DNA of 64,000 bases from Alentia gelatinosa (Eukaryota > Annelida > Polychaeta > Phyllodocida > Polynoidae), in the NCBI GenBank assembly GCA_950022655.1, contig OX465584.1, forward strand, positions 57,339,789 to 57,403,788, written 5' to 3'. The first letter of the stretch is position 1. Each line of letters starts with the position of its first letter. This document shows, in pieces, positions 10,139 to 20,600 of this stretch. The notes under the pieces were generated by a model. That model saw only the letters and a list, made by a program, of their open reading frames with translations, searched no databases and was not told the origin of the DNA. The position numbers were made by a program, and so were the translations under genes.

Positions 10139-10371
10139 ATGAACCACAGTTTTCCCATTTATATTTGAGTAACCTGAATATAATTTCGGCTTTACATGTA
10201 GAAATAGCTGAAATTTCCATTTCTGACATCGGATTTCCCATTTGATGACTTATAAAAACCGTTAAAAAGCAATGATTGTGGGTTACGGGTCAAGGGTCTA
10301 TCACCATACAACGTCGGTAACCAGCGCACACCGGGACCTGTAAACAGACTGAATTCTGGGATACCTCAATA
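10139..10371 (+). mobile_element. Element Q copy, 3' part
   Basis: It shares aaatttccatttctgacatc, gggtcaagggtctatcacca, accagcgcacaccggg and the end ggatacctcaatagggtc with the TATA-flanked copy at 59887-60212. Confidence 0.65.
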
Positions 10372-11180
10372 GGGTCTACTGAATTCATGGATTTCCCATT
10401 TGTACGTATACAGCTTCAATGTTTTACAGACCACAAATTTGTTTAAAGTTCATGTTGAATTCGGGTCGCTTGTGTTTCCGCCTTTCAGACTGTATCCAGT
10501 TGAATTAACTACAATCAGTCTCAAATGTAAACTCATGAAAACTTGCAGCTGCTGACTTTATGAAGTGTCAGTGTTCGCACTGACACCTGGTGTCAAACGT
10601 GAGAACTCTAGCTCAGATGGCACAGTTAATTTCATGAAGCGTCCACCTGGCGTGTGAACCAGACACTAGAATAGGAGGCAGACGCTCTTAGTAACCGGAA
10701 GCAGACGACATTTCACAGCGACCATTTCTTGTGTAGGTGAGGATCATTTTCAGAGGCATGAACAAATAATCACTGAAAACCCACGCTTAAGCTAAATTTT
10801 GGAGAAAAAAGAGAATATCTGTACGATTATAGATACTATTTTCCATAATTGCTTATTAGATCGAATTATTTATGATACGTGGCTAGGCCTAACTGCACTC
10901 TATCGCAGCAACAGTTTGGAACTGTCAGTCCCTTTTATAGATCGAATTATTACCGGTATATTAGGACATGGTACACTGACTCAAATTTGCCGTCTTTATG
11001 TGAAGTTTATGCTAACCATCATTCTTTAGCAGATAAGTAGCGCAAGCAAAATAATTATAGATTTAAGATACATAGCGAATAGCACTTTTCTCTCCAACCG
11101 ATGCTACCTTGAAATGACAATTACTGTCAGATCCAAACCGTTGCTATACAATCTCCAGGTGAGCAGTGTCATAAAGAGCA
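10372..11180 (+). other. Unassigned intronic sequence
   Basis: No recognised repeat or exon. A copy of the recurrent motif (reverse of aaatgtcgtctgct) lies at 10700-10713. Confidence 0.5.
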
Positions 11181-11550
11181 TTATCCTACCCCTAATAAAA
11201 AACCGCCATAGACTTAACATAGGGACATTTTATGTGGCAGGCCGTGACATAAAGTGTTTTTTATGCCACTAGAGTAATAACAATATTGACCAATCAGAGA
11301 GCAGGATGTCAGCTACTATGAAAAAAAGTTCTGTTGGTCATTGACTCAATATTATCTTTTAGTAAAAGGCAAAAGCATAGACGAGGTAGGATAAATACGA
11401 AACCGAACTCGAGTTAGACTTGTCAATGTCTATGCCACTCTGGTCAGGTCTACTCTTCACTACACTCGGCTACGCCTCGTGTAGTAATACGCGACCTTCC
11501 CGTCATGGCATAAACATTGTCAAGTCTAACTCTCGTTCGGTTTCTACTAA
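11181..11550 (-). mobile_element. Family C element, reversed
   Basis: It reads TTATCCTACCCC at 11181, then ccatagacttaacataggg, then gaggtaggataaatacgaaa, then a hairpin whose arms are gagttagacttgtcaatgtc and gacaatgt... complement, with the loop ctcggctacgcctcgtgtag. It ends ggtttctactaa at 11550. Copies of the same subtype lie at 44959-45327 and 39225-39594. Confidence 0.8.
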
Positions 11551-11651
11551 ATGCAGCATAACAACCATCCTCCACGGTGCAACCCTCTCATAAGATCTCA
11601 CACTCTCTAAGTGGTATTCTGTACAAGGTTCTCACTGCGCTCTATGGCAGA

Positions 11652-11822
11652 AGAATTCTTAACGAACTAGGCTTAGAGCCATGAGAATCCACTGGCACAC
11701 AGAATTCCCGCTAGGTGGCATCAGTGAGATTATAGGAATCTTTGGGTTGCATTGATGTACGTCTTTAGCACAGGAAGCAGGCCAGTGGATTCTCAAGGCT
11801 CTAAGCCGAGCTCGTTAAGAAA
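11652..11822 (+). mobile_element. Palindromic element of about 170 bp
   Basis: attcttaacgaactaggctt (11652) and ccatgagaatccactgg pair with ccagtggattctcaaggctc and gagctcgttaagaaa (11779-11822). The loop is about 85 bp. I see no second copy in the window. Confidence 0.55.
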
Positions 11823-11984
11823 TACATCCGAGTGACAGTGTGATACTGTCTCCCCAAGTGTAATGTAGGGCGCAGTCAACTTGAAATGAATTTCAAATGA
11901 TTGTCACTAATTCTGTAACATAAAAGAAATAAAAATAAGAATTTTTATGCATGGTAATTCTGCGAAGTGAATCCCAGTTGTCTC

Positions 11985-12628
11985 AGACAAACCACCTTAT
12001 CCCAATAGGAAACCACCTTATCCTAAAAGGAAACCACCTTATCCTAATAGGAAACCACCTTATCCTAATAGGAAACCACCTTATCCTAAAAGGAAACCAC
12101 CTTATCCCAATAGGAAACCACCTTATCCTAAAAGGAAACCACCTTATCCTAATAGGAAACCACCTTATCCTAATAGGAAACCACCTTATCTTAATAGGAA
12201 ACCACCTTATCTTAATAGGAAACAACCTTATCTTAATAGGAAACAACCTTATCTTAATAGGAAACAACCTTATCCTATTAGGAAAGCACCTTATCTTAAT
12301 AGGAAACAACCTTATCCCAATAGGAAACCACCTTATCCTAATAGGAAACAACCTTATCTTAATAGGAAACAACCTTATCTTAATAGGAAACCACCTTATC
12401 CTATTAGGAAACCACCTTATCCTATTAGGAAACCACCTTATCCTATTAGGAAACCACCTTATCCTAATAGGAAACCACCTTATCTTAATAGGAAACCACC
12501 TTATCCTAATAGGAAACAACCTTATCTTAATAGGAAACAACCTTATCTTAATAGGAAACCACCTTATCCTATTAGGAAACCACCTTATCCTATTAGGAAA
12601 CCACCTTATCCTAATAGGAAAACATTTT
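11985..12628 (+). repeat. 21-bp minisatellite, about 30 units
   Basis: The unit is cctaataggaaaccaccttat (written 20 + 1: starts cctaataggaaaccacctta), with variants at four positions. Because 21 is 7 x 3, both strands stay open and give a fake 7-residue repeat (GNHLILI or WFPIRIR). There is no exon signal around it, so I call it non-coding. Confidence 0.9.
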
Positions 12629-12724
12629 AATCGCTAGGTAATTCACGGAGCGTCGCCTTGTGAATTACTGCGCGATTCAAACTCGTTGGGATACGAGCTC
12701 TGACCCTAAACTTTCATAGGTTAT
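12629..12724 (+). mobile_element. Family D hairpin only
   Basis: ttcacggagcgtcgccttgt, then gaattactgcgcgattcaaa, ctcgttgggatacgagctct and gaccctaaactttcatagg match 44165-44240 nearly base for base. The second module is absent, and the minisatellite abuts the hairpin. Confidence 0.65.
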
Positions 12725-12886
12725 AGGATCACTTTTTCCCCATCTCTCGTTTGGCACATTGACCATGTGCCTGTGTAGGTCTTGATGGCTTCGTGAGTTA
12801 TCAGAGAAACACCCCGGTAACCTACAGAACCCCCGCCCGCCCCACCTCCTCCCATGTGATACCACAGCGGCACCACTCCCTTCAAA

Positions 12887-12909
12887 AGAGAGAGAGAGAG
12901 AGAGAGAGA
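12887..12909 (+). repeat. (GA)n microsatellite
   Basis: A pure GA run of about 11-12 units. Confidence 0.9.
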
Positions 12910-12949
12910 TTCAAAAGAAACCTCTCCCAACTCGCCAACAATAGTTTCT

Positions 12950-13700
12950 TTTCGGGGACGGCGGCCCCGTGGCGGGCGGCGGCGAGGCGGGCCCGGCGCC
13001 GGGTGCGAGTGATGGAGATGGATCCCTTCTCGTCCCGGTCGCCGCTTTAATCGCCGCGATCTGCGGCCGGGAAATGAAGCGGGCCGCGCACGCGCGCAGG
13101 ATATGATTCAGGTTTTCCGGGAAGTGGAAGGAGGGCCAGACGGCTACCGGGGCCCTATCGCCGCCGCCCGCCCTATCGCCGCCCCGCCGCCCTATCGCCG
13201 CCCCGCCGCCCTATCATCGCCCCGCCGCCCGCCCGCCCGCCCGCCCGCCCGCCCGCCCGCCCGCCCGCCCGCCCGCCCGCCCGCCCGCCCGCCCGCCCTC
13301 CGCTGCCCGCCCTCCACCGCTCCCCGTCCACCGCCCTCTGCCACCCGCCCGCTGCCACCCGCCCGCCCTGCCGCCCCGCCCGCCCTGCCGCCCCGCCCGC
13401 CCTGCCGCCCCGCCCGCCCTGCCGCCCCGCCGCCCGCCGCCCCGCCGCCGCCGCCCTACACCCGCCCCGTCCCTCCCTGTAGCCCGCCGCCAACCCCCCG
13501 CCCGCCGCAATCCGCCGCCCGCCGCCCGCCCGCCCGCTGCCCTACACCCGCCCCGTCCCTCGCTGTAGCCCGCCGCCCCGCCGCCGCCCCGCTTCCTGTG
13601 TGGGCGAAGTGGCGGTGAATACTTTATGGAGATATAATTGCGAGGCGGCCACCTGGCGCGGGCCTGCTGCAGCCTGTCCCGTGCGCGGTGATATATCGCC
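12950..13700. repeat. CpG-rich island with (GCCC)n core
   Basis: This block is far richer in G, C and CpG than the intron around it. Bases 13227-13298 are a pure GCCC tetranucleotide run of about 18 units. The flanks are decayed variants (ccgccctatcg, cctgccgccccgcccg). The flanking part at 12950-13100 is mixed GC-rich sequence and not simple repeat. It could be an internal CpG island or only a grown repeat; no promoter element settles it. Confidence 0.7.
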
Positions 13701-13886
13701 ACCCTCACTCTGTACTCAATGCCTTCTACCGGAAGAAGAAAAACTCATTTTATTTAGGAGTTATTTCAGAGGGAGTTTAAGTTTAATTTTGAGTATTTTC
13801 GGATGAAGCTAGTGAAGATATGACTGTATGGCACTATGCTACTACTGTAAATGACGGTTCGGTTCAAGGACCGTGACATTGATCGG

Positions 13887-14299
13887 GGACCTGTTTCACT
13901 AGTTTCATGACATGTCTGTGACACCATACACAGAGATGTCAGTTTTCCACTTTTCCGTGGAAATCCACTTTTTCATATTCAGCATATGTAATTTCTTAAA
14001 CTTGCGTCAAAGAAAGATAGTATTGATTTAGCCTCATTTTGGCCAATAAAACCGTGGTTTGAACCTCTCCACAGACCCTCAGCTCCATGCCTTGGCCGAC
14101 AAGGACATATCTTCCAAGTTTTCCCAGTCTCTCTGAGGCAGTCAAATCCACATGAAAAAATTTCCACTTTTTTCGCGGACACCAACTGACATCCCTGCAT
14201 ACAGACATTGGGGTTGTCTAGTTTCGTGACAACACAAGTAGCTGATCTTAGGAAAAGACAGACCCCCAAACATAAGAATTAGACAAATCTACACAGCAT
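13887..14299 (+). mobile_element. MITE T copy 1 (GGACCTGTTTCACTAG ends), interrupted
   Basis: It begins ggacctgtttcactagtttc and carries gacaccatacaca before the insert. After the insert it resumes with catacagacattggggttgt and ctagtttcgtgacaaca. It is split by the hAT-like element at 13933-14197. Confidence 0.6.
13933..14197 (+). mobile_element. hAT-like MITE with 8-bp target duplication
   Basis: It starts gagatgtcagttttcc and ends aactgacatccctg, which is an imperfect inverted repeat. The flanks catacaca (13925-13932) and catacaga (14198-14205) match at 7 of 8 bases, as expected of hAT insertion. The host is another MITE. 265 bp, no ORF. Confidence 0.8.
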
Positions 14300-14464
14300 G
14301 GACCTGTTTTACTAGTTTCGTGACAAAATTGTTAGACAGATATCAAAAGCGACACCAACAGTGCAAGAAAGAATGGACAAAAGGAAGTCTAATGTCTAGT
14401 TCTTATGAAACTGGACACACCATATAGACGCCATCTAGACATGTCACAAAACTAGTGAAACAGG
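14300..14464 (+). mobile_element. MITE T copy 2
   Basis: ggacctgttttactagtttc at the left is answered by gtcacaaaactagtgaaaca at the right. 165 bp. It abuts copy 3 directly. Confidence 0.75.
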
Positions 14465-14700
14465 GACCTGTTTCAGTAGTCTCGTGACATTAGGCATAGA
14501 CAGACATCAACAGCGGCACCAACAGTGCAAGCAACAGCGGAAAAAGACTAGCAAATATCAGAAGATGCTAAAGTTCCATTGCTTAATTACTACGAGAAGT
14601 GAGTGAAACTCCGTGTGTTATTGACTGCAATCTTGTGATCTGTCCGTATGGTGTCACAGACGCCATCTAGACATGTCACGAAACTACTGAAACAGGTCCC
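14463..14700 (+). mobile_element. MITE T copy 3
   Basis: gggacctgtttcagtagtct at the left pairs with atgtcacgaaactactgaaa and caggtccc at the right. The inner block acatcaacagcggcaccaac also occurs in copy 2. Confidence 0.75.
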
Positions 14701-15730
14701 AGGTCGCTGAACACTATTGCATGGCAACAGTCACACGTGCTACTGTCACCAGGTGACTGTATCCGCTGTTGGTTGCCTTCGATGCCAACCATAAAGATTT
14801 TTTATTTTGTGCCTCGTCAAAGGCACTCAGAACCTAATCTCATGTACGTAAAATTGTCTTTTGGGTTGTCGGGTAATATTCTCTTTCGCTCTCTCTGTTC
14901 GCAATAGTAGCGTTAGACATTTTTGTATGTAAAAAAAAATTAGGTACCACCTTCTCTATCCATCTGCAGTACATTGACTCTATGATACCAAACTCAGCGA
15001 AGAAATATCATGAGGAGGAATCTTGTTTTGGAAAAGAAAGAAAATGATAATGCCCTACGCAGCTTAGTGGAAGAATCAATCATATGCATTTTCAAATAAC
15101 TTGGAGTGGAGTGACAAAAGTGAACAGTATTTGGGCCAAGATAAATTCCCAACTACGGGAGAGAAAAATTAAAATAAAATAAATAAACAAATAAATTCCC
15201 AAATATACAGTGAGAATCGACTATTCTTGAGAGTCAACAAAATTACCAGTTGTAATGATATAGGCAACTAACAAAAGAACAACTTGTGCAATTATAATGA
15301 AAAATTGCTTTTGTTTAGTTATTTGCAAGCACCCACTAAGCTCAGATTAAATATCCCTTGTATTGGTGAAGTACCTCACAAATCGCAAGAAACCTAACAC
15401 GACGATGGTAACGGTACACCTCCTTTTAAACGGCTTGCCATTTAATTGCTCCGTATAAATACCACTTTAAATGCCAACTGAAGTTCTTCTATAGGAACCG
15501 CAGTAAAAAGTTTTACCAATGAAATGAAAGAACCAAGGCCAGAGCATTGCTTCTGTAATCCTGGCTGCATCTTTTTGTGAGATGCTACTAGAGTAAAAAC
15601 AGATATAGTCTGGAAGAAGTACGAAGATGTTCTTCATGTCGATATTTTCATAGCTAGGAAAGTTGGTCATACAAGATTCAATCCCTTAAAATGCGTCATC
15701 ATCAAATTGACTATTTCCTTGTGGACACAC
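14701..15730 (+). other. Unassigned intronic sequence
   Basis: AT-rich, with no recognised element or exon. Confidence 0.5.
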
Positions 15731-15946
15731 AAGCCCTGTTCACACTGTGCGACTGGAGAGCTTGCAACAAGCTGTACCTAACTTGAAACTGGACGTTCCA
15801 AATTGCTTGCGACCATCCAAATTGCTTGCGACCAAATATCTGCTGGGATGGACAGCAATTAACCATCTGTTCGCCCTCTTGGTCGCCTTGCCTCCTCGTG
15901 GTGCAGACTGGATATGCTTGCACGCAAGCATAACTAAAGCGACCAG
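15731..15946 (+). repeat. GTTCACACTGTGC element edge plus SINE 5' module
   Basis: tgttcacactgtgcgactgg starts a MITE-like piece with the repeated unit aaattgcttgcgaccatcc (also at 16360-16395). From 15842 (ctgggatggacagcaattaa) to 15946 lies the module that precedes the tRNA head in the longest SINE copies. Confidence 0.55.
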
Positions 15947-16190
15947 GGGTGGGGAGTTAGCTCAGTGGTAAAGAGCACTGGACTTGTAATATCAAGGTTG
16001 TCATACCATGTCTATGTGGTGTGGGAAGTAAAAGAACTCTCACCTCGGTAAATGTGTAGGGGTGAGGTTTCTACCTAAATTCATTTCATAGATTCGATCA
16101 CCACCCTTGTGGTGTAAAAGAACCTTGAGAAAGTCTGGTGAGAACCTGCAATGGTTAACTGGACGTTAAATCAAACCAACCAACCAAGCC
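15947..16190 (+). repeat. tRNA-derived SINE, internally deleted
   Basis: It has a clear head (ggggagttagctcagtggta, cactggacttgtaat), then jumps from atcaaggttg straight to tcataccatgtctatgtggt, losing the B-box. The tail is the 'type A' form: caccacccttgtggtgtaaa ... actggacgttaaatcaaacc. Confidence 0.85.
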
Positions 16191-16192
16191 AA

Positions 16193-16349
16193 TCCTTCTC
16201 ATACCATGTCTACGTGGTGTGGGAAGTAAAAGAACTCTCACCTCGGTAAATGCGTGGGGGTGTGATTTCCACCTAAATTAATCTCATAGATTGAGTCAAA
16301 CCCAATGTAAATCAACATATTGTGCGTTAAACTACCCAACCAAACAAAC
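16193..16349 (+). repeat. SINE body and tail
   Basis: It runs from aatccttctcataccatgtc to tgtgcgttaaactaccc and AAAC-rich sequence. It has the 'type B' tail (gtcaaacccaatgtaaatc). No head. Confidence 0.8.
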
Positions 16350-16419
16350 AACTGCCCCTGCAAATTGCTTGCGACCATCCAAATTGCTTCCGACCATATA
16401 TGCGTGTGAACCACTGCCC

Positions 16420-16592
16420 CTGCTATATCAAAGGCCAATCCTTCTCACACCATATCTATGTGGTGTAGGAAGTAAAAGAACTCTCACCTCTGTAAATGTA
16501 TAGGGGTGTGATTTCTACCTAAATTCATCTCGGTCAAACCCAATGTAAATTTAATAGAACATATTGGACGTTAAGCTAAACGAACAAACAAA
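16420..16592 (+). repeat. SINE body and tail
   Basis: It runs from gctatatcaaaggccaatcc to acatattggacgttaagcta and (AAAC)n. It has a 'type B' tail and no head. Confidence 0.8.
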
Positions 16593-16624
16593 CAACTGCC
16601 TCTGCGACTAGAAAGCTTGCGACT

Positions 16625-16740
16625 TTGAATACCAAGGTACGCCCAGTCAGTGACTCGCGGTACCAAATATCAAACATGTTTGATACTCGAAATGCTTGCT
16701 ACTGGGCGTACCTGAGGTACCTCCAGTCAGTTACCTCCAG
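16625..16740 (+). repeat. Foldback sequence
   Basis: caaggtacgcccagtcag is answered by tactgggcgtacctgaggta, with gtaccaaatatcaaacatgt and tttgatac between them. It is a single palindromic unit of unknown family. Confidence 0.45.
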
Positions 16741-16962
16741 ACCTGTTATGGCAGGTCTCAGACTAGGAGGGTGGTTGTGGCCCCTAAGATTCGAGGTCAA
16801 CTCTCGACTGTATAGCCCTCCCAAGGCGCTAGAAAATATCATGTAAGGAGGTCAGGGTGAAGGTCGGGGTTTGCTGCGAATGCAGTCATTGGCTACTCGG
16901 TCTACTCTATTCCTTATATGGACTTAGTGTAATGGGACAACTCCATGCTGCTAGCGGGAAAC

Positions 16963-17060
16963 GTGCAGTTCACACTGCGTTTTCCGGTGCTAGGCGCTCT
17001 AATGTACCTCCTGTCTGCCACGTAGCAGGGCACCTCCAGACGCACAGTGTGAACTGGGCT
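16963..17060 (+). mobile_element. Small MITE, GCAGTTCACACTG ends
   Basis: tgcagttcacactgcg at the left and cgcacagtgtgaactgggct at the right form inverted ends about 98 bp apart. The same end occurs at 15731. Confidence 0.6.
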
Positions 17061-17257
17061 TTAGACATTCATGTAAAAAAATAAAAGCCATGAACAGATG
17101 AGGGAGAAACGGATTGAGGCAGCTCGTGTACAGCACAACACCCCCGCGTGAGCAACCGAGGTCTTTTTATCTGAAATTAAAGGAATATATAAATTTATAT
17201 GATATAGAAGGCAAGGCGGTGTGTAAATACCATCAGTGTGATGGCATCTGTGCCTTT

Positions 17258-17415
17258 TATCCTACCCCTAATAAAAAACGCCATAGGCTTAACATGGGAT
17301 TTGTTTATGTCACTGGGTGTGACATAAAGTGTTGTTTGTGCCACTACTTTCTAATACTGAAAAAATGTAGAAACGGGGTAGGATACAATCTAGACGCCAC
17401 TCTCAAACTCGTGAC
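17258..17415 (-). mobile_element. Family C element, second module only
   Basis: TTATCCTACCCC, then aacgccataggcttaacatg, then ggggtaggatacaatctaga. It is nearly identical, in reverse, to 18720-18859. The hairpin half is cut off after gccactctcaaactcgtga. Confidence 0.75.
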
Positions 17416-17472
17416 ATCTCTTTATAGTATAAATTCTCCAATCTTCGCTTTCTGGGGATAAATACTGTGCTG

Positions 17473-17822
17473 TTAACTCTTTCCTTACCAGTGATGCCCC
17501 AAAGCACCCCCATGGCTAGTGCAAATGATGTCTCAGGGCACTCCTGTAGCTACTTCAAATGATGCCTCAAGGCATTATTTTCCATTTCTTGTTAAATGTT
17601 AATTTTTTAGAGATTATGTAAAACGTCTTTGTAATGATGACGGATAAATAGTTTTGTAGTTATCACCATGGAAACATTGCCAGACAACTTTAAATATGGT
17701 GGAAAAGAATAAATTTTCACAACGATTGTAACATAGGGCCGCACTACAGATGTGGTCCAGTGTCAGGCATGCTGCATTTAAAAACGTGCACCTGCGACCA
17801 GGTCCGGCAGGGAAAGGGTTAA
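17473..17822 (+). mobile_element. piggyBac-like MITE with TTAA flanks
   Basis: TTAA (17473-17476) + ctctttccttacca at the left; ggcagggaaaggg + TTAA (17819-17822) at the right. The inverted CYCTTTCC ends and the TTAA target are the piggyBac signature. Inside are units of gatgcctcaaggcatt type. About 342 bp, no ORF. Confidence 0.7.
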
Positions 17823-18576
17823 AATTTCAAGAAGAATAACTGAAGATTTATGTTACCCTAATGAAAGTTACTGGTTGAAAAGTCGGTAACCCCTCCCCCC
17901 ACATCAGTCTCTTCTTTAACTCTCTATGGCATCCCTGTGGGCATGGTAGGACAATGCTGTTTTTTGTTTCGTTTTAAAATAACGATATCTAACCTGACTC
18001 CTCTTAATCCAGAGGAAAAATTGAAATTTCGTTATTTCATGTAGATATTATTCACTTGGGGTACAGGAGATTGGGGGCGATTCTCGCTTCCATAGGCCGA
18101 CGTATCATGAATTGGATAGCTTTGCTGTCTCTATAGGTTATGTTTTTACTTTTTTTAAAATGTTTTTTAATTCTGAAAACGTGGCGAAGCGTACAGTTCG
18201 AGCTACCGCAATAGAGTGAGGAGCAGGTCGTCTGCTCCCATTGAAAAAAAAAATTAATGTTTTTTAATGTTTTTTCTTTTTAATGTTTTTTTTTTTTAAA
18301 TGTTTTTTTTACAATAACGAGACGGCTGGCTGCTCTCCAGCTTCAGTAAACCCACACAGGAAGAGAAAGAGGAGTTAATCTGTCTCGTTTGTTTCGTCAA
18401 CCTTAAACCGGAGACAGAATTCAGTAGCTATTCATAGACATGTGCATCTTTTATGAGTTAGTTTAACACGAGCTCATTTCGGTTTTTTTGGGGGGATATA
18501 TCTTTATCAAAGGCACCTTGACAATGCGCACTAAGCTCTTGTATGATGAGAGTTTAAGTTACATGAACACTGAATA
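17823..18576 (+). other. Unassigned, T-rich low complexity
   Basis: Runs of taatgttttttaatgttttt lie at 18255-18312. There is no recognised element otherwise. The recurrent motif gtcgtctgctcc is at 18227-18238. Confidence 0.5.
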
Positions 18577-18859
18577 ATATCAAGAGACGTCACGAGTTTG
18601 AGTCTGAGTTTATTTATGCCACGCATTTTGTTAGCTCCATGATTTCACGAGTCGAAGACGAGTGACATTACGGAGCCAACAAAATGAGTGGCATAAATAA
18701 GCTCAAACTCAAACGAGTGGCGTCTAGATTTTATCCTACCCCGTTTCCATATTTTTTCAGTATCAGAAAGAAGTGGCATAAACAACACTTTATGTCACAC
18801 CCGTGAAATAAACAAATCCCATGTTAAGCCTATGGCGTTTTTTATTAGGGGTAGGATAA
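18577..18859 (+). mobile_element. Family C element, complete
   Basis: The hairpin arms are cgagtttgagtctgagttta / ...aagctcaaactcaaacgag, with ttttgttagctccatgattt and its complement inside, and the loop cacgagtcgaagacgagtg. It is followed by ttatcctaccccgtttcc and, at the end, atgttaagcctatggcgttt and aggggtaggataa. This is the best example of the two-module plan for this family. Confidence 0.85.
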
Positions 18860-18906
18860 TACTCGTAGAACGGATTACCACAAATCCAAAAAGGAACCTT
18901 ATCCTG

Positions 18907-19158
18907 CAGGGATGAAAGTTTTTGATCAAATGACATAATTCCGACATGTCATGTACATCAGTAACACTGAAATATATATATTTCGTTTTTTGTTTGTTTG
19001 TTTTTTTAGCATCGGCCGTGTTAAGAAGTGTCTCTAGCCTCGTATTCTAAACAATATATATTTCGATTCATTTTCATTCTGTTCCAAAAAAACGTTAGAA
19101 ATTATTTTTAGGCGTTTTAAATTTCCGATATTTTCCTCAGTCCCAACTTGCATCCCTG
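18907..19158 (+). mobile_element. hAT-like MITE variant (CAGGGATGAAAGTT)
   Basis: It starts cagggatgaaagtttttg and ends cccaacttgcatccctg, which are inverted ends. Variants with the same ends occur at 25733 (left end), 28053-28352 and 30110 (right end). Confidence 0.65.
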
Positions 19159-19160
19159 TT

Positions 19161-19430
19161 AAGGGCTGATTCCACCAACACGATGGATTTGTTGTGATAT
19201 ATCTTGATATATCTTGTAATATCTTACAGTATCGCGATGTGTCGTACCTCTATTGTCGCAGAACATACCCGTGCGGTATCGGGTCTATGTTCTGGTCCTC
19301 CGCCACCGCGACAACTCAAGACACATCCCGACAAATAGGCACGCGATTGTTCAAACCTAGCCCGACTTAGCCCGATAACCAAATCGTGACCAATCTCGCT
19401 ATATCTTGTGTGTCGGTGGAATCAGCACTT
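19161..19430 (+). mobile_element. TIR element M (GGCTGATTCCACC ends)
   Basis: gggctgattccaccaacac at the left is the complement of tgtgtcggtggaatcagcac at the right. The interior has many atatcttg/gatatatc units. Pieces recur at 36365-36508 and 45870-46140. Confidence 0.75.
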
Positions 19431-19580
19431 TATAGTCTATGAGCTTGGACTTTTAATTGTCTGTAATGTAAGAATTATTTCAAGGAAAGGGTTGTGAAAT
19501 AACTGAGTCTAATGGTAAAAACCAGCTACTAAACTGCAGGTGACACCGTAGACCATTTGTTAGCTACAGGGAATATCTAT

Positions 19581-19910
19581 TTATTGTCCACCTAATACAA
19601 AGCGTGCATAGAAAACACATAGGGAGTGTCTATTACCATCCCTAGAGCATACAGATATGCTGTATGTATGCTCCGGGTTCCGATAAATTGCGCATACGAA
19701 ATAGCATAGGGCGCACTGAAAAATAGTGCGTACCGAAAATGAAGTAATATCAGTATGCCAATTATCTAGAAAAGGTGGATAATAAATACAATGTAGACTG
19801 GTTTCAGATTTGACTTAGTGCAATATTCTCACATACGCTCGGATATTACTACGCTTCAACTTCTCGGAGCATACGACCGCTTGTATCAGAAACCAGTCAA
19901 TATTGTGTAC
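19581..19910 (+). mobile_element. Hairpin + TTATCCACCT element (family E)
   Basis: ttattgtccacctaatacaa at the left, aaaggtggataataaataca in the middle, then a hairpin whose outer arms read gactggtttcagattt and gtatcagaaaccagtcaata. A second full copy lies at 30227-30559, and a reversed one at 48555-48900. Confidence 0.75.
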
Positions 19911-20600
19911 ATATGTGTGATAAATTAAATATGTATCTAGATATGGTTGATAAAGAGATTTATTAAAGATTAAAAAAGAGAAGAAGCTTCTTTATTTTTT
20001 TTTGAATTGAGCAAGCTCTTTCTTTATTTCACTAATAGTACATACATTCATTATTTCCTGAGTGTATAACCATGATTTTTCGGTCTTGATAAACATGCTA
20101 GTATCTACATTCATTCTTTCCTGTGTGCGCAGTCATGATTTTCAATCTTGACAAACATTTTAAATCACATATGAAGTATAGAGTTCAGCACCAACTATAA
20201 ATTGTCATCATAGCATCATCCTTAATCTATGGATAGAGGAACATCTCGCTTAGTAATACCGTAATATTTCAAACACACTTTGACTCTTATACGGCAGCTT
20301 GCTCTTTTTTATTTTTTATTTTTTATTGTTAGTTTGAGCTCCACCAAGGTCAGACAGTAACTAATGACAAACACCAACACCTAATTAGCTCAGGTGTCAT
20401 CAATGGATGTGAACGGAACGAGCTGAACAAAAAACTTGTAGATTTCAAATGAGCATAAGCATACGTTAGATAACAGACACAAACAGCCATGTCTAATTAT
20501 TTCTCCATACTTTCCATGATGATACATTGCAAGTGCCGTATGTTTGTCTGCTTTTATAAAGATATGCTGTGTCCCCCGTGGAAATTTGCCTTGGAAATTT
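19911..20600 (+). repeat. AT-rich sequence with one 65-bp duplication
   Basis: The block at 20041-20100 (tacattcattatttcctgag...) is repeated imperfectly at 20106-20160 (tacattcattctttcctgtg...). Nothing else is recognisable. Confidence 0.5.

Noticed and set aside
11951..12637. Long open frames on both strands with 7-residue repeats
   Set aside because: They come from a 21-bp minisatellite whose unit length is a multiple of three. There is no coding signal outside the repeat.
13103..13708. Pro/Ala/Arg-rich and Gly/Arg-rich open frames
   Set aside because: They are translations of the GCCC-rich tract in three frames on both strands.
17258..17415. Helitron end
   Set aside because: The hairpins here are far longer than a Helitron 3' hairpin. 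No CTRR end or A|T target was seen, and one related copy has a TA duplication.
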